Positions 34,374 through 44,488 of a stretch of 64,000 nucleotides of DNA are shown in pieces. This stretch comes from Caldalkalibacillus salinus (lineage in GTDB: Bacteria > Bacillota > Bacilli > Caldalkalibacillales > JCM-10596). The stretch is taken from the NCBI RefSeq assembly GCF_016745835.1, contig NZ_JAERVL010000001.1, forward strand, positions 248,001-312,000. The letters run 5' to 3'. A program made the translations under genes and the position numbers. Position 1 is the stretch's first letter. Every line of letters begins with the position of its first letter. The notes beneath the pieces were generated by a model, which was given only the letters and a program-made list of their open reading frames with translations, was not told the DNA's origin and made no database searches.

Positions 34374-35474
34374 ATGCGGGATTCACTCATTGCACTCACA
34401 CTCGTACCGAACATAGGGTGGAAAACGGTACACGCGCTCCTAGAGCAAGGATTTGAAAATGATCAAGCACAAATGGGCAAGTGGTCAGCTTCCCACTGGA
34501 AAGACACTTTTTCGTTCTTAACACCAAAGCAGTGTCAGTCTTTAGAGCATCACTACGAGCCAGCGCGAGTCAACACATATTTAAAAGAATGGGCGACCAA
34601 AAATATAACCGTGACAACCATATTAGACGATGCATATCCTGAACGATTAAAAAATATATATGACCCACCTTGGGTGCTGTATACAATAGGAAACCGTGAT
34701 TTATGGCATGACCCCTCCATGGCTTTTGTCGGGTCAAGGAAGGCTTCTACCTATGGAAAACATATCACTCAAAGATTTGTAAAAGCACTCTTAGAGCATG
34801 GATTCGTCATTTCTAGTGGTATGGCTTTAGGGATCGACTCCATTAGTCATTGGGAGGCGCTACGTCATAAAGGTAGAACAGTGGCAATTCTCGGATCAGG
34901 GATTGATGTTATTTATCCTAAGCAACACCGCTCTCTTTACTCCCAAATCGTAAAAGAAGGGTTAATGATTTCTGAGTATCCCCCCGGCACGCGCCCACAC
35001 CCTGGTTTTTTCCCTAGACGGAACCGTATTATTTCTGGTCTGTCAGTTGGTACCATTGTCGTTGAAGCGAATGAAAAAAGCGGTTCGTTAATCACAGCTC
35101 ACCAAGCACTAGAGCAAGGGAGAGAGGTATTTGCTATACCCGGTTCTATTTTCGACCAACAATCTAAGGGAACCAACCTCTTGATTCAGAAACATGGTGC
35201 CAAACTCGTAATCCAGGTGGAAGATATTTTAGAAGAATTACCCGACTACTTAATACCGCAGAAACATGATTCGTTTGAGACAGGATTAAATCCCTCAGAA
35301 CTGGTCGATGATAAAGAAAAAGAAATACTGAACAACCTACAAGAAAGACAACATTTTAACGACTTGCTTAATAAAGGTGCCTTTTCAGTGCCAGAATTAA
35401 CATCAGTGCTTCTACGTTTAGAAATGAAAGGTTTAATTCATGCCTTACCTGGATCATACTATCACAAGGCTTGA
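34374..35474 (+). CDS. dprA: DNA processing protein DprA (Smf)
   Basis: Loads RecA on incoming single-stranded DNA in natural transformation. 366 residues with three parts: N-terminal helix-hairpin-helix-like segment (about 1-90), the DprA Rossmann core with FVGSRKASTYGKHIT, ISSGMALGIDSISH, VAILGSGIDVIYPKQHR, FFPRRNRIISGLS and SGSLITAHQALEQGREVFA, and a C-terminal winged-helix (about 305-366) lacking in the shorter B. subtilis protein (about 297). ATG behind AAAGGGG; a TATAAT-like box is at about 34350-34355. Same position, between sucD and topA, as in B. subtilis. Confidence 0.93.
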   Translation: MRDSLIALTLVPNIGWKTVHALLEQGFENDQAQMGKWSASHWKDTFSFLTPKQCQSLEHHYEPARVNTYLKEWATKNITVTTILDDAYPERLKNIYDPPWVLYTIGNRDLWHDPSMAFVGSRKASTYGKHITQRFVKALLEHGFVISSGMALGIDSISHWEALRHKGRTVAILGSGIDVIYPKQHRSLYSQIVKEGLMISEYPPGTRPHPGFFPRRNRIISGLSVGTIVVEANEKSGSLITAHQALEQGREVFAIPGSIFDQQSKGTNLLIQKHGAKLVIQVEDILEELPDYLIPQKHDSFETGLNPSELVDDKEKEILNNLQERQHFNDLLNKGAFSVPELTSVLLRLEMKGLIHALPGSYYHKA

Positions 35475-35532
35475 AGGCAATTAAGAGTCATATAAACGAC
35501 GTCATAATATGACATAAAGAAAAGAGAACGTT

Positions 35533-35562
35533 TGACAAATGAAAGATAATTGTTTCATAATG
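35533..35562 (+). promoter_or_regulatory. sigmaA promoter for topA
   Basis: TTGACA (35533-35538), 18-nt spacer, CATAAT (35557-35562); 11 of 12 consensus bases. It lies 40 nt before the topA start in a 128-nt gap after dprA. Confidence 0.65.
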
Positions 35563-35602
35563 AAGAAGATTTTTATTACACATGAGAGGGGGAGGACATC
35601 TC

Positions 35603-37675
35603 ATGGCTGATTCCTTAGTGATTGTAGAATCTCCCGCAAAAGCCAAGACTATCGGCAAATACTTAGGAAAAAAATATATCGTCAAAGCGTCCATGGGTCA
35701 TGTTCGTGACTTACCCAAAAGCCAAATGGGTGTGAACATTGAAAACCATTTCGATCCTAAATATATCACGATACGTGGAAAGGGAAGTGTATTAAAAGAG
35801 CTGAAAGATGCAGCAAAAAAAGTTAAGCGTATTTATCTCGCGGCCGACCCCGATAGAGAAGGGGAAGCGATTGCTTGGCATCTCGCATACAGCTTAAATA
35901 TAAATCCTGAATCAGACTGTCGAGTCGTCTTTAATGAAATAACAAAGGATGCGATCAAAGAAGCTTTTAAGGAACCGCGTTCAATTAATATGGATCTCGT
36001 TAACGCGCAACAGGCGAGAAGAATCCTCGATCGCCTTGTCGGGTACAACATTAGTCCTATTCTTTGGAAAAAGGTAAAGAAAGGACTCAGTGCTGGACGT
36101 GTCCAATCAGTTGCAGTTAAAATGGTCATTGACCGTGAGAATGAAATCAAGGATTTCAAACCGGAAGAGTATTGGAGTATTACAGCTTCATTGAACGCCA
36201 ATGATAATCCGTTTGAAGCAAAGTTCTATGGGTTAAACGGTAAGAAGGCCGATTTACCTCATGAGCAAGAAGTGCAACGGGTCCTTAAGCAAATGGAGAA
36301 CCAACCCCTTATTGTACAGTCTGTACAGAAGAAAGAGCGTCGTAGAAACCCTGCACCACCGTTTATTACGAGCTCACTACAACAAGAGGCAGCGCGAAAG
36401 CTCAATTTTAGAGCTGCGAAAACAATGATGTTAGCTCAACAGCTGTATGAGGGGATAGACCTAGGGAAACAAGGCACTACAGGTTTAATCACGTATATGC
36501 GTACAGATTCGACGCGTATATCAGAAACAGCTAAAAAAGAGGCATCAGAATATATTCAGGAGAACTTTGGTCAAGCGTTTGTTTCATCTTCAAAAAAGCA
36601 GGCCAAAAAGAATCAAAATGCTCAGGATGCTCACGAAGCCATCCGTCCCACTTCAGCTCAATACGATCCGAAGTCCATCAAGCAGTACCTAAGCAGGGAC
36701 CAACTTCGCTTATATCGTTTGATTTGGGAACGCTTTATTGCTAGCCAGATGGCACCTGCCGTACTCGATACCATGACGGTAGACCTTGATGCTAACGGTG
36801 TGACTTTTAGGGCCACTGGTTCACAAGTGAAATTTCCAGGGTTCATGAAAGTGTACGTTGAAGGCAACGACGAAGGTAAAAAAGAAGAAAATAAACTTCT
36901 ACCTGAATTGAGCAAGGGTGAAGAAGTGAAAGTCGAGGACATTGAACCGAAACAACACTTCACGCAGCCACCTCCGCGTTATACTGAGGCAAGGCTCGTT
37001 CGCACATTAGAAGAGCTCGGTATTGGGCGTCCTTCCACATATGCGCCAACCCTTGAGACCATTCAAAAACGTGGTTATATCTCTTTAGAGGACCGTCGTT
37101 TTGTACCGACAGAATTAGGAGAAATTGTCATTGAACTCATGAGTGAATTTTTTCCTGAGATTCTTGATGTGTCCTTTACAGCCGGCATGGAGGATCACCT
37201 AGATAAAGTAGAAGAGGGCAGAGAGAACTGGGTGCAGATCTTAGACGGCTTTTATAAGGACTTCGAAAAACGTGTCAACGTAGCCGCCGAAGAAATGAAG
37301 GAAGTAGAGATTGAAGACGAAGTTTCAGATGAAGTCTGTGAAAAATGCGGCAAACATCTGGTTTACAAACTTGGACGTTACGGAAAATTCTTAGCTTGCT
37401 CCGGATTCCCAGACTGTCGTAACACAAAGCCAATCATGAAAGAAATTGGTGTGGATTGTCCTTCGTGTGAAAAAGGAAAAATCGTCGAGCGTAAAAGTAA
37501 GAAAAGACGAACGTTCTACGGTTGTAGCGAATTTCCGAATTGTGAATTTGTTTCATGGGATAAACCTATTGCTCGTAAATGCCCAAAATGTGAGCATATG
37601 CTAGTCCAAAAGAAGAGTAAGAAAGATCCAAAAGTCAAATGCGTTGAATGTGACTACGAAGAAACACAATTGTAG
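35603..37675 (+). CDS. topA: DNA topoisomerase I
   Basis: Type IA enzyme relaxing negative supercoils. 690 residues from ATG 35603 (GGGGGAGGA upstream); an earlier ATG at 35582 is less suitable. Toprim domain: [17 protein letters not shown], and [11 protein letters not shown] with metal-binding DxD. The active tyrosine is in [11 protein letters not shown] (Tyr298). The C-terminus holds zinc-ribbon repeats: CEKCGKHL...[15 protein letters not shown]...CSEFPNC, and CPKCEHM...CVECDY. Followed by trmFO after 21 nt. Confidence 0.97.
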   Translation: MADSLVIVESPAKAKTIGKYLGKKYIVKASMGHVRDLPKSQMGVNIENHFDPKYITIRGKGSVLKELKDAAKKVKRIYLAADPDREGEAIAWHLAYSLNINPESDCRVVFNEITKDAIKEAFKEPRSINMDLVNAQQARRILDRLVGYNISPILWKKVKKGLSAGRVQSVAVKMVIDRENEIKDFKPEEYWSITASLNANDNPFEAKFYGLNGKKADLPHEQEVQRVLKQMENQPLIVQSVQKKERRRNPAPPFITSSLQQEAARKLNFRAAKTMMLAQQLYEGIDLGKQGTTGLITYMRTDSTRISETAKKEASEYIQENFGQAFVSSSKKQAKKNQNAQDAHEAIRPTSAQYDPKSIKQYLSRDQLRLYRLIWERFIASQMAPAVLDTMTVDLDANGVTFRATGSQVKFPGFMKVYVEGNDEGKKEENKLLPELSKGEEVKVEDIEPKQHFTQPPPRYTEARLVRTLEELGIGRPSTYAPTLETIQKRGYISLEDRRFVPTELGEIVIELMSEFFPEILDVSFTAGMEDHLDKVEEGRENWVQILDGFYKDFEKRVNVAAEEMKEVEIEDEVSDEVCEKCGKHLVYKLGRYGKFLACSGFPDCRNTKPIMKEIGVDCPSCEKGKIVERKSKKRRTFYGCSEFPNCEFVSWDKPIARKCPKCEHMLVQKKSKKDPKVKCVECDYEETQL

Positions 37676-37696
37676 GGGAAGAAAGGGTCGAACAGT

Positions 37697-39016
37697 ATGG
37701 CAGAACAAACAGCAGTAAATGTGATAGGAGCGGGATTAGCAGGAAGTGAGGCAGCGTGGCAAATCGCTAAACGGGGTGTCCCTGTCAATCTTTATGAAAT
37801 GCGTCCCGTGAGAAAAACACCAGCCCATCGATCACAAGACTTTGCCGAGTTGGTTTGTAGTAATTCATTAAGAGCCAATCAACTGACAAATGCTGTGGGT
37901 GTATTAAAGGAAGAAATGAGACACCTAGACTCCGTGATTATCGGTTCAGCAGATAGGTGTTCCGTTCCTGCCGGTGGGGCATTAGCAGTGGATAGAGAAG
38001 AATTCGCAGCCAATGTCACCAGCCAGGTTCAAGAACATCCTAATATCACCGTATATAGAGAGGAAATGACGTCGCTGCCAACAGACGGGATCACGATTGT
38101 GGCCACAGGTCCCTTAACGTCTGAGAGCCTATCAAATGAATTAAAAGCATTGACCGGTGAAGAGTATCTTTATTTCTATGACGCAGCAGCGCCCATTATC
38201 GAGAAGGACTCCATTGATATGAATAAAGTTTTTCTAGCCTCTCGTTATGACAAAGGGGAAGCGGCGTACCTTAACTGTCCGATGTCAGAAGAGGAATTTG
38301 AAGCCTTTTACGACGCTTTAACCGCTGCTGAAGGTGTCCCTTTAAAAGAGTTCGAGAAGGAAATCTATTTTGAGGGCTGCATGCCATTAGAAGTCATGGC
38401 CAAAAGAGGAAAGAAAACAATGCTCTTTGGTCCGTTAAAGCCTGTCGGTCTTGTTGATCCGAGAACGGGTGAACAGCCTTACGCTGTGATACAGTTACGT
38501 CAAGACAACGCAGCAGGGACGTTATACAATATTGTTGGATTCCAAACCCATTTGAAATGGGGAGCCCAAAAAGAGGTCATTCGTATGATTCCGGGGTTAG
38601 AGCATGCAGAGATTGTCCGTTACGGCGTCATGCATCGAAACACCTTCGTCAATTCTCCTCGATTGTTACATCCAACCTATCAATACAAAGATAGAGAAAC
38701 GCTATTCTTTGCTGGGCAGATGACGGGGGTAGAAGGTTATGTGGAATCGGCGGCTTCTGGTTTGATCGCTGGCATTAATGCAGCAAGTTTAGCCAAGGGA
38801 GAGAAACCGGTAGCGTTTCCTCATGAAACAGCACTTGGGAGTATGGCTCACTATATTACAAGTGCTTCACCGGATAACTTCCAACCGATGAACGCAAACT
38901 TCGGCTTGTTTCCACCATTACCCGAGCGTATTAAAAACAAAAGAGAGCGAAACTCAGCTATCGCTAATCGTGCACTAGATACTATTCAGAATTTTTCACA
39001 AAATATACACAACTAA
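37697..39016 (+). CDS. trmFO: methylenetetrahydrofolate--tRNA-(uracil-5-)-methyltransferase TrmFO
   Basis: FAD/folate enzyme that makes m5U54 in tRNA T-loops. 439 residues: FAD-binding [19 protein letters not shown] (9-27), [32 protein letters not shown] with the family cysteine, [15 protein letters not shown] with the second cysteine, and the FAD-closing [19 protein letters not shown]. Formerly gid; order topA-trmFO-codV is conserved. ATG follows GGGGAAGAAAGGG. Confidence 0.96.
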   Translation: MAEQTAVNVIGAGLAGSEAAWQIAKRGVPVNLYEMRPVRKTPAHRSQDFAELVCSNSLRANQLTNAVGVLKEEMRHLDSVIIGSADRCSVPAGGALAVDREEFAANVTSQVQEHPNITVYREEMTSLPTDGITIVATGPLTSESLSNELKALTGEEYLYFYDAAAPIIEKDSIDMNKVFLASRYDKGEAAYLNCPMSEEEFEAFYDALTAAEGVPLKEFEKEIYFEGCMPLEVMAKRGKKTMLFGPLKPVGLVDPRTGEQPYAVIQLRQDNAAGTLYNIVGFQTHLKWGAQKEVIRMIPGLEHAEIVRYGVMHRNTFVNSPRLLHPTYQYKDRETLFFAGQMTGVEGYVESAASGLIAGINAASLAKGEKPVAFPHETALGSMAHYITSASPDNFQPMNANFGLFPPLPERIKNKRERNSAIANRALDTIQNFSQNIHN

Positions 39017-39073
39017 ATATTGCTACGAAAAATGAAGGTATGGTAAGATTAAGTTGCTAATGAGGGTGATGAA

Positions 39074-39970
39074 ATGAACCATGAGCAACAGAGATGGTTT
39101 GACGATTTTGTTCAGTATTTACAAGTCGAGAAAAATGCATCTCAATATACCATTCAAAATTATGTAAAAGACCTTCAAGACTTCGCGCATTTTATGAGGC
39201 AGCAGATCATTCTTGATTTTGCTGCTGTTTCTTATGTTCATATAAGAAAATACCTGGCGACATTACACACGAAGTCATACGAGAGGAAAACCATATCGCG
39301 AAAATGCTCAAGCTTACGCAGTTTCTATAAATATCTAACGAGAGAAGGATATACGGAGGTTAATCCTTTTTCTCTTGTCTCTACACCAAAATTAGAAAAG
39401 CGGTTACCGCAATATTTTTTTGTCCAAGATTTAGAGGCGCTGTTTGCTATTCCTGACTCGGGTCATCCATTAGGGCAGAGAAATAAAGCCATTCTGGAAA
39501 CATTATACGCTTCAGGCGTGCGAGTGAGTGAGCTAGTCGGTATGGATGTGTCACACATTGACCTGGACCTTGGTGTTGCGCTCGTTTATGGAAAAGGAGC
39601 AAAAGAACGCTATGTCCCTCTTGGACAGTTTGCGATTGATGCAATTGAGCAATACTTGAATAAAGGGAGAAAGCAACTAATGAAAGAGGAACAAGATGCC
39701 TTGTTCCTCAATTACCGTGGGGGGAGACTGACAGATCGGAGTGTTCGACGTGTTTTAAATGATTTGATCAAACAAACATCAATCACACAACGGATCACAC
39801 CACATAAGCTTCGACACACTTTTGCCACCCATTTACTAGAAGGTGGAGCAGATTTACGTACAGTACAGGAGTTGTTGGGACACGTTAATATCTCTTCTAC
39901 ACAAATATACACCCATATTAGCAACGACCGTCTTAGAGAAGTTTATCGTCAAGCGCACCCACGTTCTTAG
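39074..39970 (+). CDS. xerC: tyrosine recombinase XerC (CodV)
   Basis: Resolves chromosome dimers at dif with XerD/RipX. 298 residues: SAM-like core-binding domain (about 1-90), catalytic domain with Arg in YASGVRVSELVG, HKLRHTFATH for the His-x-x-Arg, GHVNISSTQIYTH for the nucleophilic tyrosine. Start ATG 39074 after TGAGGGTGATGAA. First gene of the codV-clpQ-clpY-codY block, as in B. subtilis. Confidence 0.95.
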   Translation: MNHEQQRWFDDFVQYLQVEKNASQYTIQNYVKDLQDFAHFMRQQIILDFAAVSYVHIRKYLATLHTKSYERKTISRKCSSLRSFYKYLTREGYTEVNPFSLVSTPKLEKRLPQYFFVQDLEALFAIPDSGHPLGQRNKAILETLYASGVRVSELVGMDVSHIDLDLGVALVYGKGAKERYVPLGQFAIDAIEQYLNKGRKQLMKEEQDALFLNYRGGRLTDRSVRRVLNDLIKQTSITQRITPHKLRHTFATHLLEGGADLRTVQELLGHVNISSTQIYTHISNDRLREVYRQAHPRS

Positions 39971-40094
39971 CGGCAAAGATAGCATCGTAACATGGCATGA
40001 TCGTGCTCAATACGACCTGTGGGTAAATGAGATAAAAAGGCTGATGACTAAAGAATAGATAAGACGGGTCTCATCTTCAAGGGAGGGATGTAAA

Positions 40095-40640
40095 GTGGAA
40101 CAGTCGTTTCATGCAACAACAATATTTGCAGTACAGCATAATGGTCAATCTGCCATGACGGGTGATGGGCAAGTCACACTGGGGCAAGCGATGGTGATGA
40201 AACATTCAGCGAAGAAAGTGCGACGATTATATCACGGGCAAGTTGTTGCTGGTTTTGCTGGATCCGTAGCTGACGCACTCACGATTTTCGAAATGTTCGA
40301 AGGTAAACTTCAAGAGTACCACGGAAGTTTAAAGCGTGCGGCAGTTGAACTTGCCAAGGACTGGAGAAAAGATAAAATGCTTCGTAAATTAGAAGCAATG
40401 ATGATCGTGATGGATAAGGAGCACCTACTGCTCGTATCAGGGACGGGGGAGATTATTGAACCAGATGACGGTGTGTTAGCGATCGGTTCAGGTGGTGCCT
40501 ATGCCCTATCGGCAGGAAGAGCATTGAAACGTTACTCACCACAATTAACGGCCAAAGACATTTCGGAAGCTGCCCTCACCGTAGCTGGAGAAATCTGTGT
40601 TTACACCAATAACCAGATTGTGACCGAAGTATTGGAATAA
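40095..40640 (+). CDS. hslV: HslV/ClpQ ATP-dependent protease proteolytic subunit
   Basis: Proteolytic ring of HslUV (ClpQY). 181 residues, GTG start with GGGAGGGATG upstream and no other in-frame start. The N-terminus [17 protein letters not shown] carries a short propeptide before the Thr-Thr pair; Thr8 is the likely nucleophile after processing. [24 protein letters not shown]-like and [14 protein letters not shown] are typical. Partner hslU follows after 17 nt. Confidence 0.95.
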   Translation: MEQSFHATTIFAVQHNGQSAMTGDGQVTLGQAMVMKHSAKKVRRLYHGQVVAGFAGSVADALTIFEMFEGKLQEYHGSLKRAAVELAKDWRKDKMLRKLEAMMIVMDKEHLLLVSGTGEIIEPDDGVLAIGSGGAYALSAGRALKRYSPQLTAKDISEAALTVAGEICVYTNNQIVTEVLE

Positions 40641-40657
40641 GAGAGGGGCTGGTCATT

Positions 40658-42058
40658 TTGACTAAACGAGCGATGACACCTAAAGAGATTGTAGCGGAGC
40701 TAGATCGATACATTGTAGGTCAAAGTAAGGCGAAGAAGTCCGTTGCGATTGCTCTACGCAACCGCTATCGTAGAAGTTTATTGCCTTCAAACCTACAAGA
40801 TGAGATCGTTCCTAAGAATATCCTCATGATGGGGCCAACAGGTGTTGGTAAAACTGAAATCGCACGTAGATTGGCAAAGTTAGTCGGAGCACCTTTTATC
40901 AAAATTGAGGCAACAAAATTTACAGAAGTCGGGTATGTCGGGCGAGATGTGGAGTCTATGGTTCGTGATTTGGTGGAGACGGCTATACGAATGGTCAAGG
41001 AAGAGAAGATGGAAGAAGTTCAAGACCAGGCCAAAAAGAATGCCAACAATCGGTTAGCGGAAATTATTGTGCCTTCACCTAAAACGAAGCAATCGTTTAA
41101 AAATCCGATGGAGATGCTTTTCGGCCAACAAGATGCGGATGAAACTGAACAGCAATCCCAACAAGAGCAAGAAAGTCTATATCAAAAGCGTAGAAGAATG
41201 AAACACCAGCTAGAGCTTGGAGAGCTTGAAGACCACATGGTAGAAATCGAAGTGGAGGACCAAGCACCCAATATGTTTGAAATCTTCTCAGGGCAAGGCG
41301 TTGAGCAGATGGGTGTGAATATGCAAGACCTCTTCGGTCAAATGATGCCCAAGAAAACAAAGAAGCGCAAACTGCCAGTGTCAGAAGCTAGAAAGATACT
41401 GACACAGGTTGAAGCAGGGAAGTTGATTGATATGGATGAAGTCCATCAGCTTGCTATACAGCGTGCAGAGCAGTCAGGCATGATATTTATCGATGAAATA
41501 GATAAAATCGCCAGCGGTCAAAACACACAGTCCGCTGATGTATCACGAGAAGGGGTCCAACGCGATATCTTGCCAATCGTTGAAGGGGCTACTGTGATGA
41601 CCAAATACGGTGCTGTCAGAACAGATTACGTACTCTTTGTAGCCGCAGGTGCGTTTCATATGAGTAAACCATCTGACCTGATCCCAGAATTACAAGGTCG
41701 ATTTCCAATCAGGGTAGAACTTCAAGATCTTGGGGTAGATGATTTTGTTAGTATCCTAACAGAGCCTCAAAATGCAATAACAAAGCAATATGTCGCACTT
41801 TTAGAAACGGAAGGTATTAAAGTTGAATTTTCTGACAATGCTATAGTTGAGTTGGCAAAAATTGCTTCAGAAGTGAACCGTACAACGGATAATATTGGTG
41901 CGCGACGTTTACACACCATTCTTGAGAAACTTCTTGAAGATTTATCATTTGAGGCGCCGGATATCACCCTCGAGAAGATTACGATAACACCAGAATATGT
42001 GCACGAAAAACTTGATGATGTTATCCAAGACAAAGATTTATCACAATACATCCTGTAG
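40658..42058 (+). CDS. hslU: HslU/ClpY ATPase subunit
   Basis: AAA+ unfoldase that feeds HslV. 466 residues, TTG start behind GAGAGGGGC. Walker [14 protein letters not shown] (59-71), Walker [13 protein letters not shown], the pore/central [13 protein letters not shown], the intermediate I-domain (about 110-245, Q/E/K-rich) and sensor-2 [15 protein letters not shown]. The very C-terminal SQYIL fits HslU tails that insert in HslV. Confidence 0.96.
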   Translation: MTKRAMTPKEIVAELDRYIVGQSKAKKSVAIALRNRYRRSLLPSNLQDEIVPKNILMMGPTGVGKTEIARRLAKLVGAPFIKIEATKFTEVGYVGRDVESMVRDLVETAIRMVKEEKMEEVQDQAKKNANNRLAEIIVPSPKTKQSFKNPMEMLFGQQDADETEQQSQQEQESLYQKRRRMKHQLELGELEDHMVEIEVEDQAPNMFEIFSGQGVEQMGVNMQDLFGQMMPKKTKKRKLPVSEARKILTQVEAGKLIDMDEVHQLAIQRAEQSGMIFIDEIDKIASGQNTQSADVSREGVQRDILPIVEGATVMTKYGAVRTDYVLFVAAGAFHMSKPSDLIPELQGRFPIRVELQDLGVDDFVSILTEPQNAITKQYVALLETEGIKVEFSDNAIVELAKIASEVNRTTDNIGARRLHTILEKLLEDLSFEAPDITLEKITITPEYVHEKLDDVIQDKDLSQYIL

Positions 42059-42100
42059 CATTGAGCCAAAAAAGTTTTAAATTTTAGGAGGAAAAGAAAG

Positions 42101-42877
42101 ATGGCCTTATTAAACAAAACAAGACGTATTAACAATATGTTACAAACCGTCTCAGGACCTGTTAATTTTAAGGAAATGGCGGAAGTTCTCAGTGAAGTGA
42201 TTGGCGCAAATATTTTTGTCGTCAGTAGAAAAGGAAAACTATTAGGTTTCTCCATTTATCATGAAATTGAGAATGAAAGAATGACGAACTACTTGCAAGA
42301 AAAACAATTCCCTGAGGAGTACACACAAGGGATACTCAAGATTACAGAAACTTCAGCGAACTTAGACATCACAAGCCCATATACAGCATTTCCAGTAGAA
42401 ATGAAAGATATTTTTAATAAGGCTTTAACCACTGTTGTGCCAATTGTGGGAGGCGGTGAAAGACTAGGAACTCTCGTACTCGGACGTATAACTGACTCCT
42501 TTGATGAGGATGATCTTATCCTGGCCGAATACGGGGCAACCGTTGTAGGAATGGAGATCTTAAGAGAACGAGCCGAAGAGATTGAACAAGAAGCGAGAAG
42601 CAAAGCTGTCGTACAAATGGCGATTAGCTCTTTATCCTATAGTGAACTCGAAGCGGTGGAACATATCTTTGAGGAGCTAGATGGCAAGGAAGGCCTATTA
42701 GTGGCAAGTAAAATTGCTGATCGTGTCGGTATTACCCGATCTGTCATAGTTAATGCCTTACGTAAGCTAGAGAGTGCAGGCGTTATAGAGTCTCGTTCAT
42801 TAGGAATGAAAGGGACGTACATTAAAGTATTAAACGAAAAACTCATGATAGAGTTAGATAAGATTAAACAGTCCTAG
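42101..42877 (+). CDS. codY: GTP- and branched-chain-amino-acid-sensing pleiotropic repressor CodY
   Basis: Global nutrient sensor that binds DNA with isoleucine/valine and GTP. 258 residues, standard: N-terminal GAF domain (1-155) with the effector pocket around [14 protein letters not shown], and a C-terminal winged HTH ([37 protein letters not shown]). ATG after TAGGAGGAAAAG. A terminator follows and then the flagellar operon, a known CodY target in B. subtilis. Confidence 0.97.
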   Translation: MALLNKTRRINNMLQTVSGPVNFKEMAEVLSEVIGANIFVVSRKGKLLGFSIYHEIENERMTNYLQEKQFPEEYTQGILKITETSANLDITSPYTAFPVEMKDIFNKALTTVVPIVGGGERLGTLVLGRITDSFDEDDLILAEYGATVVGMEILRERAEEIEQEARSKAVVQMAISSLSYSELEAVEHIFEELDGKEGLLVASKIADRVGITRSVIVNALRKLESAGVIESRSLGMKGTYIKVLNEKLMIELDKIKQS

Positions 42878-42958
42878 GTAGATCTCGATACAGTATAAGC
42901 CTGATAGATTTAAACAATGATTTTAAAATGTACACTTCCATGAACAAAATAACGACTA

Positions 42959-42994
42959 AAAACGCGTGATCAAGCGGATCATGCGTTTTTTTTT
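42959..42994 (+). terminator. terminator after codY
   Basis: AAAACGCGTGATC (about 42959-42971), 5-nt loop, GATCATGCGTTTT (42977-42989) with one G-T pair, and a T-run to 42994. Confidence 0.88.
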
Positions 42995-43098
42995 ATCTCA
43001 TTTTTTATGGATTTATAGGTACTCATCCATGATTTTTCCTGATTTTTACTTACAATTTAAGTTATAATTTGATACGATAGCACTGTTTATCGAGCTAT

Positions 43099-43134
43099 TT
43101 CGACAACGTCTATTTCGGAAAAATTCAGAAAAAT
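43099..43134. promoter_or_regulatory. Spo0A-like and CodY-like sites before the flagellar operon
   Basis: The 268 nt between the codY terminator and flgB are very AT-rich. TTTCGACAAC (from 43098) matches a 0A box in the minus orientation with one mismatch. Twenty nt later, the 15-mer at 43120-43134 (AAAATTCAGAAAAAT) matches the CodY box AATTTTCWGAAAATT with three mismatches. B. subtilis CodY represses the fla/che promoter. A TATAAT at about 43062-43067 is a possible -10 with a poor -35; no sigmaD promoter was recognised. Confidence 0.4.
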
Positions 43135-43262
43135 TATCTAGTTCTTTTGTACTGTTTTTAAAATAATTTTCAATGTAAGACAGGAATTTTATCTAATTTT
43201 GTAGAAAAATAAATAACTGAAGTCATGTAGAAAAAAGGCTTAATAAACCAGGAGGGCCTAAT

Positions 43263-43667
43263 ATGCAATTATTTTCAACTACGCTCAACGCTTTAGAACG
43301 TTCATTGGATGTTTCTAGTCAGAGACAAAAGGTGATATCGTCCAACATTGCAAATGTTGATACCCCTCAATATAAGGCTAAGGATGTATCTTTTCGATCC
43401 GAACTACAGAAAGCGTTGGATAATAAAAATCTTAAAAGCTATCAAACAAATGATAAACACATTCCGTTCAGCACACAGCAACACCGTCCTTTTCAACCTC
43501 AGGTGGTGACTCAAACGGGCACACTATATAACCATAACGGTAATAACGTTGATTTAGATCTTGAAATGACGAAGATGGCGGAGAATCAACTTTGGTATAA
43601 TGCTCTCACTGATAGGGCGAACGGTAAATTAAACAGTCTGCGAACTGTGATAAGCGAAGGGAGGTAG
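43263..43667 (+). CDS. flgB: flagellar proximal rod protein FlgB
   Basis: First gene of the fla/che operon. 134 residues with the rod/hook N-terminal signature (SLDVSSQRQKVISSNIANVD followed by TPQYKAKDV) and the C-terminal helix that packs in the rod (VDLDLEMTKMAENQLWYNAL). ATG after CAGGAGGGCC. Length as usual (about 130). Spaced 6 nt from flgC. Confidence 0.95.
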   Translation: MQLFSTTLNALERSLDVSSQRQKVISSNIANVDTPQYKAKDVSFRSELQKALDNKNLKSYQTNDKHIPFSTQQHRPFQPQVVTQTGTLYNHNGNNVDLDLEMTKMAENQLWYNALTDRANGKLNSLRTVISEGR

Positions 43668-43673
43668 TGTTTG

Positions 43674-44129
43674 ATGACTTTATTTCAATCCATTCATAAT
43701 AGCGGTTCAGCGTTAACTGCCAATCGCTTCCGTATGGATGTCATCTCTAGTAATGTGGCGAATGCAAACACAACGAGAGCGCAGTATGTCGACGGCGAGT
43801 GGCAACCTTACCAACGCAAGATGACGAGAATGGCACCAGAAGGCGCGACATCGTTCAATTCTTTTTTGCAAAAAGCGATGGGGAAAGGTCAGAGTGATAC
43901 GCAAGGCGTGAAGGTGACCGAAGTTGTGCCCGACCAAACGCCGTTTAAGCTCGTATACGATCCGACACATCCAGATGCGGATGAGGAAGGCTACGTCAGG
44001 TTACCGAACGTTGATATTGCCAAAGAGATGGTAGACCTTATGTCTGCTACACGATCTTACGAAGCGAACGTCACCGTCATGAACGCTTCTAAGAATATGT
44101 ATATGAAAGCTTTAGAAATCGGTAAGTAA
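43674..44129 (+). CDS. flgC: flagellar proximal rod protein FlgC
   Basis: 151 residues; N-terminal SIHNSGSALTANRFRMDVIS followed by SNVANANTTRA and C-terminal VDIAKEMVDLMSATRSYEAN are the paired rod helices. The ATG at 43674 gives MTLFQSIHNS, aligning with other FlgC starts; the TTG just before (43671) is possible. GGGAGGT lies upstream. Confidence 0.95.
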   Translation: MTLFQSIHNSGSALTANRFRMDVISSNVANANTTRAQYVDGEWQPYQRKMTRMAPEGATSFNSFLQKAMGKGQSDTQGVKVTEVVPDQTPFKLVYDPTHPDADEEGYVRLPNVDIAKEMVDLMSATRSYEANVTVMNASKNMYMKALEIGK

Positions 44130-44163
44130 CTTAAATAGTTAATTTTATGAAGGAGGGTTTTAA

Positions 44164-44466
44164 ATGATGAGCCATGTGACCGGAATCACACCCACCATCA
44201 CCAATACGATTGACCATAAACAAGAGGATACAAAAACACATCCGACACAAATGTTTCAAGATGTGTTTAGAGAGGCTTTGAACAAAGTGAACGAAAGACA
44301 ATTAGAATCCGACCGTCTCACACAACAATTAGTCACTGGTGAAGTCGATGACATACATTCAGTCATGATTGCTTCACAGAAAGCAAATTTATCTCTACAA
44401 CTGACGGTTGAAACGCGTAACAAGGTGGTAGAAGCCTACAAAGAAATTATGCGTATGCAAGTGTAG
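44164..44466 (+). CDS. fliE: flagellar hook-basal body protein FliE
   Basis: Links the MS ring to the rod. 100 residues; TQMFQDVFREALNKVNERQ and the DDIHSVMIASQKANLSLQLT segment with the terminal VEAYKEIMRMQV are characteristic. ATG 44164 (or the next ATG) behind GAAGGAGGG. Confidence 0.94.
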   Translation: MMSHVTGITPTITNTIDHKQEDTKTHPTQMFQDVFREALNKVNERQLESDRLTQQLVTGEVDDIHSVMIASQKANLSLQLTVETRNKVVEAYKEIMRMQV

Positions 44467-44488
44467 GTCTCATTAGGATGGAGTGCTT

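Noticed and set aside
39971-40094. Small ORF or dif-like site after xerC
   Set aside because: No 28-bp dif-like palindrome seen and no ORF with a ribosome binding site; dif normally lies near the terminus.
40095-40130. HslV lacking an N-terminal catalytic residue after Met
   Set aside because: Many Bacilli HslV have a short propeptide before Thr-Thr; the sequence FHATTIFAV fits this, so no anomaly.
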